10,302 nucleotides of DNA from an uncultured Oscillospiraceae bacterium. GTDB lineage: Bacteria > Bacillota > Clostridia > Oscillospirales > Oscillospiraceae. Location of the stretch: NCBI GenBank assembly GCA_934565425.1, contig CAKTHW010000053.1, positions 1 to 10,302 on the forward strand. The letters are read 5' to 3'. The translations under genes and the position numbers were made by a program. Within the stretch, counting starts at the first letter, position 1. Every line of letters starts with the position of its first letter. Below, piece by piece: positions 6,903 to 10,302 of the stretch. The notes under the pieces were generated by a model. That model worked only from the letters and a program-made list of their open reading frames with translations. It did no database searches and was not told where the DNA came from.

Positions 6903-7737
6903 GATCACCTGCGCTGAAATTACCGCCAAGGTGCGGGATCTGTGTATCGAAGCCAACTGCCAGCTGCCCGACGATGTGCGCAGCGCCATCTGTGCCGCCT
7001 GCACCCAGGAGCGTTCGCCGGTTGGCCAGTCCATCCTCCACGACCTGGTGGAGAACTACACCTACGCCGGAGAGCGGAACCTGCCCATCTGCCAGGACAC
7101 CGGCATGGCGGTGGTGTTCATCGACCTGGGGCAGGAGTGCCACATCACCGGCGGCGCCTTAGAGGACGCCGTGAACGCCGGTGTGGCCGCAGGCTACACC
7201 GAAGGCTACCTGCGCAAGTCCATGGTCAGCGACCCCCTGCGGCGGGTGAACACTGAGGACAACACCCCGGCTGTCCTCCACCTGCGCCTGGTGCCCGGTG
7301 ACCAGATGTCCATCACAGTGGCCCCTAAGGGTGCCGGCAGTGAGAACATGACCACACTGAAAATGCTCAAACCCACCACGCCCCTGGAAGAGGTGGAGAA
7401 CGCCATCATCCAGGCGGTGGAGGACGCCGGTTCCAACCCCTGTCCCCCGGTGGTGGTGGGCATCGGCATCGGCGGCAACTCGGAACAGTGTACCCTCCTG
7501 GCCAAGCGTGCCTTGCTGCGTCCCCTGGATGCGCACAACCCTGACCCGCTGTATCGGGAGATGGAGGAACGCCTGCTGGAACGCATCAACAAGCTGGGCA
7601 TCGGCCCCCAAGGTCTGGGCGGCACAGTGACTGCCCTGGCGGTGTCCATCCTACCGGCGGCCACCCACATCGCGCAGCTGCCCATCTGCGTGAACCTGTG
7701 CTGCCATGTCTGCCGCCACGCTTCCGCTTTTTTATAA
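6895..7737 (+). CDS. Class I fumarate hydratase, alpha subunit (FumA/TtdA type)
   Basis: This 280-residue protein is the N-terminal-type (alpha) chain of two-subunit, iron-sulfur class I hydro-lyases, which interconvert fumarate and malate (or act on tartrate in close relatives). The family stretch LPICQDTGMAVVF (63-75), NPCPPVVVGIGIGGN (181-195) and GIGPQGLGGTVTALAV (235-250) are all present. C66, C183 and a cysteine in VNLCCH (269-270) are the likely [4Fe-4S] ligands. Length is normal for the alpha chain and the end RHASAFL aligns with the usual RHAEAVL-like terminus. AGAGGAGG at 6878-6885 supports the start, which overlaps the end of the PHP gene. The oddity is that no beta-subunit gene follows, although the two chains are normally adjacent; without a beta chain elsewhere the enzyme would lack its other half. 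Confidence 0.88.
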   Translation: MREITCAEITAKVRDLCIEANCQLPDDVRSAICAACTQERSPVGQSILHDLVENYTYAGERNLPICQDTGMAVVFIDLGQECHITGGALEDAVNAGVAAGYTEGYLRKSMVSDPLRRVNTEDNTPAVLHLRLVPGDQMSITVAPKGAGSENMTTLKMLKPTTPLEEVENAIIQAVEDAGSNPCPPVVVGIGIGGNSEQCTLLAKRALLRPLDAHNPDPLYREMEERLLERINKLGIGPQGLGGTVTALAVSILPAATHIAQLPICVNLCCHVCRHASAFL

Positions 7738-7743
7738 AAAAGC
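7726..7743. repeat. 18-bp perfect palindrome at the end of the fumarase alpha gene
   Basis: GCTTTTTTA (7726-7734) and TAAAAAAGC (7735-7743) form a perfect palindrome that contains the fumarase stop codon. It lies where a beta-subunit gene would be expected to begin. It may be a weak transcription end signal or a scar of rearrangement; the sequence alone does not decide. Confidence 0.6.
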
Positions 7744-7786
7744 TTGGCAAAAAATTTAAGGGCGCTGCGCGGCTTGGTCTTTGTAT

Positions 7787-7936
7787 GACAACTGCCTCGT
7801 TGCTCTATTTATCCACATCACGGAGATAAAAACACGTCCCGGTAGGTAGTCCGGGAGTATCGCAGTTTGCGGTATCAGTAACCTGCCTCCTTTGGTTGTC
7901 CCTTCTTCGTGTGAAATTTTCACCCACAAAAGGAGG
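7787..7936 (+). promoter_or_regulatory. Candidate yjdF-type riboswitch with Shine-Dalgarno-sequestering platform
   Basis: The leader of yjdF is highly structured. GACAAC (7787-7792) pairs with GTTGTC (7895-7900) as a closing stem. Inside are three hairpins: TTTATC (7808-7813) with GATAAA (7825-7830), TCCCGG (7837-7842) with CCGGGA (7851-7856), and TATCGCA (7858-7864) with TGCGGTA (7868-7874, one G-U pair). CCTCCTTT (7886-7893) is perfectly complementary to the ribosome binding site AAAGGAGG (7929-7936). This allows a switch in which the closing stem and the anti-Shine-Dalgarno helix compete at their border. Known background: yjdF genes in Firmicutes are often preceded by the yjdF RNA motif, which binds azaaromatic compounds. 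I assign the family from position, downstream gene and overall fold; I could not compare it with the covariance model. Confidence 0.7.
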
Positions 7937-7943
7937 AATCCCA

Positions 7944-8364
7944 ATGGAACACGCCTGCGCCACTATCACCGTCTGCTTCGAGGAGCCGTTTTGGATCGCC
8001 CTTTACGAGCGCATCGAGGCAGGTCACTGCACCGTCTGCAAGATCACCTTCGGTGCCGAACCCAAGGATTACGAGGTCTATCAGTTTCTGCTGGATCACT
8101 GGCGGCATCTGCCCTTCAGTCCGCCTGTCCCGGTGAAACAAGGGGAACGGAAACGCCTCAACCCCAAACGGGCACAGCGGGAGATCAAGAAGCAGCTACA
8201 GCACACCGGCATAGGCACCAAGGCACAGCAAGCCTTGAAGCTCCAGCAGGAAGCGGGCAAACAGGCTCGGAAAAAGCGTTCCCGTGCGGAGAAAGAGGCA
8301 GAACAGGAACAGCCGGTTCGCTCAGCGCCAGGAAAAGCGCAAGGCGAAGCACAAAGGGCACTGA
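7944..8364 (+). CDS. yjdF: YjdF-family (DUF2992) protein with an apparent C-terminal frameshift
   Basis: The protein resembles Bacillus YjdF (DUF2992), whose biochemical role is not established. Family-typical features are TVCFEEPFWIALYERI near the start, CKITFGAEPKDYEVY (32-46), then a basic, helical C-terminal half with RLNPKRAQREIKKQLQ and GIGTKAQQALKLQQE. The start ATG at 7944 has AGGAGG 7 nt upstream. The opening frame is intact for 123 codons to 8312; the expected C-terminus (RFAQRQEKRKAKHKGH and stop) follows in the next frame from 8314 to 8364, giving about 139 residues, the normal family length. One extra base, probably a C in CCGG at 8313-8316, explains this. Read literally, the first frame runs on to 8810, through a terminator and antisense to the next gene, which is unlikely to be real. 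The missing tail is short and basic, so partial function is possible. Confidence 0.82.
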
Positions 8365-8370
8365 TTGCTC

Positions 8371-8407
8371 AAAAAAACAGCGTAGGAATCTTTCCTACGC
8401 TGTTTTT
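8371..8407. terminator. Bidirectional terminator between convergent genes
   Basis: A perfect 16-bp stem, left arm 8373-8388 and right arm 8392-8407, has a 3-nt loop. The right end is T5 for plus-strand transcription and the left end is an A7 run (8371-8377) that becomes a T7 run on the minus strand. It starts 6 nt after the expected yjdF stop and lies 10 nt past the stop of the minus-strand gene, so it serves both. Confidence 0.93.
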
Positions 8408-8417
8408 CATATGGTTT

Positions 8418-8870
8418 CTATTTGGTCTTGCAGTAGCTGTCCAGCAATGCCACCGTTTTGGGCAGCTCCTTGAGCTTCACCACCGTGTCCCGTCCCGTGA
8501 TGCAGTTCTGCTCCGGATCTTTGGATGCCATGATGAGAGTAAAGGACTCCTTGGAGGCAATACTGATGCTGTAGACACGCTCTTCCTTGGTGATGGGCGC
8601 CTGGTCGGTGTCCTGCTGGTTGTCGACACCCCCAAAGGAGGCTTCCTCCTTCAGCTGGGCAAACAGCGCTTCCCGCTGGCTCTCGTCCAACTTCACACTC
8701 TGTCCCTGGTCGCTGTACAGCACCGAGACCATTACGCTGGCCTGAGCCGCCTCCGGAAAATCCAACGCCGTGCGATATGTATGCCACGCCGTTCCATACT
8801 GCACACCTAAGATGATGGCTATGGCGATGAGGGCCGCGATCAGCCCACGGCCGACCACTTTCTTCTTCAT
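8418..8870 (-). CDS. Small membrane-anchored protein of unknown function
   Basis: I do not recognise this 150-residue protein. A basic start (MKKKVVGRG) is followed by one hydrophobic helix at about residues 8-26 (LIAALIAIAIILGVQY), which looks like a signal anchor; no lipobox or clear cleavage site is seen, so the rest should face outside. The exposed part (about 27-150) is acidic and polar. It has a likely helix around residues 61-77 and possible beta strands at VYSISIASK and SFTLIMASKD, so it may be a small folded domain. Two cysteines (C123, C147) could form a disulfide. The ATG lies 6 nt after the stop of the NUDIX gene and has only a weak ribosome binding site, so translation probably depends on the upstream gene. 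The gene ends at the shared terminator at 8371-8407. Confidence 0.75.
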   Translation of the reverse strand: MKKKVVGRGLIAALIAIAIILGVQYGTAWHTYRTALDFPEAAQASVMVSVLYSDQGQSVKLDESQREALFAQLKEEASFGGVDNQQDTDQAPITKEERVYSISIASKESFTLIMASKDPEQNCITGRDTVVKLKELPKTVALLDSYCKTK

Positions 8871-8876
8871 GACCGC

Positions 8877-9437
8877 TTACTCTTTTGCCCACATATAGGC
8901 GTACAGCTGCGTACGGCCGGAGAAGCGCTCCTTCTGCAGCAGCTCTCGCACCTCTTCCTTGGTGTACCAGGCCGCCTGGATCTCTTCCACCGGGTCGGGA
9001 CTGGGAATGGGTTCCCCTTCAGCCACGCCCACGCAGACCACGCCCATCTCGTCACAGATGCCCTCGGCGCTGTAGGACTCCTTCATCCACTCGTCGATGC
9101 GCACCAGCTTCAGGCCAGTCTCCTCCCGCAGCTCGCGGGCAGCGCTGGTGTCCAGGTCCTCCCCTTCGTCTACCAGACCGGCGGGGAAGTTGTAGATGAA
9201 CTCGCCCATAGCCAGCCGGAACTCCCGGTTGATGAGCAGCTTTTCGCCGCTGGGGTCGTGCATGATCATGATGACCGCTTCCGGCTTGTGATCGTGGAGC
9301 TGTTCGAACTTGGTCCGATCCTTGGCACGGCTGACCATCTCGTAGTTTTTCATGCCGCCGTCGATGGTCTCATAGACGATGTCATAACGGCTGAGGAACT
9401 TGCCCTCGTGTACTTTCTTCATGCTGACAAATTTCAT
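8877..9437 (-). CDS. NUDIX hydrolase, ADP-ribose pyrophosphatase type
   Basis: The 186-residue protein carries a complete Nudix box, GX5EX7REUXEEXGU, at residues 87-109: G87, E93 and then RELREETGL. It is the Mg-dependent catalytic helix of enzymes that split nucleoside diphosphates linked to another group. The segment NREFRLAMGEFIYNFPAGLVDEGE resembles the ADP-ribose pyrophosphatase (NudF) branch, in which the usual sequence is close to RQYR and E(L/I)PAG. ADP-ribose is thus the best substrate guess, though related sugar nucleotides are possible. Start: ATG at 9435-9437 with a GAGAGGGGA stretch (minus strand, 9446-9454) upstream; M6 is a weaker alternative. It lies 27 nt after the HAD gene and 6 nt before the small membrane protein gene, so the three look like one operon. 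Confidence 0.9.
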   Translation of the reverse strand: MKFVSMKKVHEGKFLSRYDIVYETIDGGMKNYEMVSRAKDRTKFEQLHDHKPEAVIMIMHDPSGEKLLINREFRLAMGEFIYNFPAGLVDEGEDLDTSAARELREETGLKLVRIDEWMKESYSAEGICDEMGVVCVGVAEGEPIPSPDPVEEIQAAWYTKEEVRELLQKERFSGRTQLYAYMWAKE

Positions 9438-9464
9438 CTGAAAAATCCCCTCTCGATTTCAAAA

Positions 9465-10302
9465 TCACTGCAACAGTTCCCGGAGCGCCTGAGCAACTCC
9501 GCTCTCATAGCTGGCACCAGTACACCGGTCTGCCGCTTTCCGGCAGCTCTCCGTGGCGTCCGCCACAGCCACGCCGATGCCGGCCATCTGGATCATATCA
9601 ATGTCGTTATCCGCGTTGCCAAAGGCCATCGTCTCCTCCGGCGTCAGCCCCAGCTGGTTCAGCACCCAGCCCAGAGCGTTGCGCTTGCCGCTGTGGGGGC
9701 TGGACAGCTCCAGCAGGTGGAAGAAGGACGAGGTGATGTACAGGTCAGGGAAGCGCTTCTCCAGCACCTTCCACAGCCGATCCCGCTCCGACTTGCCGTG
9801 GGTCACCAGCTCGATGCTGTCCAGCTCGTCGTGGTGCGCCAGGATGAAGTCCCGGATATCCGGCACCGGCTTCCGGGTAGAACGGAGATACTTGGCGCCG
9901 TACTCGGTGCAGCCGTAGGCCATGGGGTCGTCATACATCTTTTTGTCCGTGTAGGCATGGCCTGCCACAAAGGTCTCGTAATTGACGTTTTCCTCCGCCG
10001 TGCAGTCCAACAGCTCCTTGGCCACCTCCGGCGGCAAAGTGGAACGGAAGGCCGCTTCCCCCTGGGGCAGGCGGTAGACGGCAGCGCCGTTGCTGGTGAT
10101 GGCCCAGCCGATGCCCTGGATGTCCAGGACTTCCTTGGGCAAGGTGTCATAGGCTCTGCCGCTGGCGATGACAATCTCGATCCCCTGGGCGATGGCCTCC
10201 TCGATCGCCTTGCGATTTTCCTCCGGCAGTTTTCCGTCCTTGTCCAGGGTGGTGCCGTCCAGATCCAGTGCGACCAGACGGATGGCGGGAAATTCTTGTG
10301 GC
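9465..10302 (-). CDS. Cof-type HAD-IIB family phosphatase (5' end outside window)
   Basis: This is a haloacid-dehalogenase superfamily phosphatase of the Cof/YidA type, which removes phosphate from sugar phosphates, flavin or pyridoxal phosphate. At the right edge the frame is still open; the visible N-terminus contains the nucleophile motif DLDGTT (about residues 13-18 of the visible part), then motif II in VIASGRAYDTL. A C2-type cap domain covers the middle, motif III is the lysine in HSGKRNALGWVL, and motif IV is GNADNDIDMI with its paired aspartates. About 278 residues are visible, close to the whole protein, so only a few N-terminal residues are missing. The TTG at 10142 is internal, because motifs I and II lie upstream of it. 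The gene leads the minus-strand group with the NUDIX and membrane protein genes. The natural substrate cannot be told from the sequence. Confidence 0.92.
   Translation of the reverse strand, partial: PQEFPAIRLVALDLDGTTLDKDGKLPEENRKAIEEAIAQGIEIVIASGRAYDTLPKEVLDIQGIGWAITSNGAAVYRLPQGEAAFRSTLPPEVAKELLDCTAEENVNYETFVAGHAYTDKKMYDDPMAYGCTEYGAKYLRSTRKPVPDIRDFILAHHDELDSIELVTHGKSERDRLWKVLEKRFPDLYITSSFFHLLELSSPHSGKRNALGWVLNQLGLTPEETMAFGNADNDIDMIQMAGIGVAVADATESCRKAADRCTGASYESGVAQALRELLQ

Noticed and set aside
7828..7856. Minus-strand terminator-like signal: CCCGG hairpin followed by a T-rich stretch
   Set aside because: No minus-strand gene ends here, and the hairpin is accounted for as part of the plus-strand leader.
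7756..7944. 62-codon minus-strand open frame upstream of yjdF
   Set aside because: It is antisense to the structured leader; the base pairing and the match to the ribosome binding site explain the sequence better than a protein does.
8313..8319. Programmed +1 frameshifting in yjdF
   Set aside because: No slippery run, no in-frame stop or rare codon at the shift point and no stimulatory structure placed right after it; a plain indel or read error is simpler.
7892..8473. 193-codon plus-strand open frame overlapping yjdF in another frame
   Set aside because: Its start has no ribosome binding site, it begins inside the leader, and the translation is Arg/Thr/Ser-rich shadow sequence.
8365..8810. 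Extension of the yjdF frame to 8810, giving a protein of 288 residues with a hydrophobic stretch
   Set aside because: The extension crosses a strong terminator and lies antisense to a better-supported gene; the true family tail sits in the neighbouring frame.

Overview
The window looks like chromosomal DNA from a GC-rich anaerobic Firmicute, most likely a gut Clostridia member of the Oscillospiraceae type. The grounds are the heat-shock order hrcA-grpE-dnaK-dnaJ under a CIRCE operator, the short Gram-positive form of DnaK, strong AGGAGG ribosome binding sites, sigma-A promoters with 17-bp spacers, a two-subunit-type class I fumarase alpha chain and a YjdF-family gene. The assignment is inference from gene content; there is no 16S or other marker here.

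Layout, left to right. (1) 1-698 (+): the 3' part of folC, closed by a hairpin terminator. (2) 806-5885 (+): the class I heat-shock operon. It has one strong extended -10 promoter, a CIRCE operator with one mismatch covering the start of transcription, then hrcA, grpE, dnaK and dnaJ. The dnaK-dnaJ gap is 174 nt and holds three GC-rich hairpins. A 12-bp perfect terminator ends the operon. (3) 5999-7737 (+): a new promoter, whose -35 box shares bases with the T-run of that terminator, drives a PHP-domain phosphoesterase (HisJ-like) and an overlapping class I fumarase alpha gene. No beta-subunit gene follows. (4) 7787-8364 (+): a structured leader that I read as a yjdF-type (azaaromatic-binding) riboswitch, followed by yjdF. 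The leader has a closing stem and an 8-bp anti-Shine-Dalgarno pairing. The gene's last 16 family-typical residues lie in a different frame, so there is an apparent 1-nt insertion near 8313. (5) 8371-8407: a 16-bp bidirectional terminator between convergent genes. (6) 8418-10302 (-): a run of a Cof-type HAD phosphatase (5' end outside the window), a NUDIX hydrolase of the ADP-ribose pyrophosphatase type, and a small membrane-anchored protein I do not recognise.

How the parts work together: HrcA represses its own operon at CIRCE, and GrpE, DnaK and DnaJ form the chaperone machine that folds and rescues proteins. The PHP and fumarase genes are translationally coupled but have no obvious shared pathway. 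YjdF and its leader are likely a toxin- or metabolite-responsive unit. The minus-strand group looks like nucleotide and phosphate housekeeping.

I see no phage, transposase, CRISPR array, tRNA or rRNA. The most interesting parts are the yjdF leader with its frame-disrupted gene, the orphan fumarase alpha chain, and the structured dnaK-dnaJ spacer. None is clearly a previously undescribed system.
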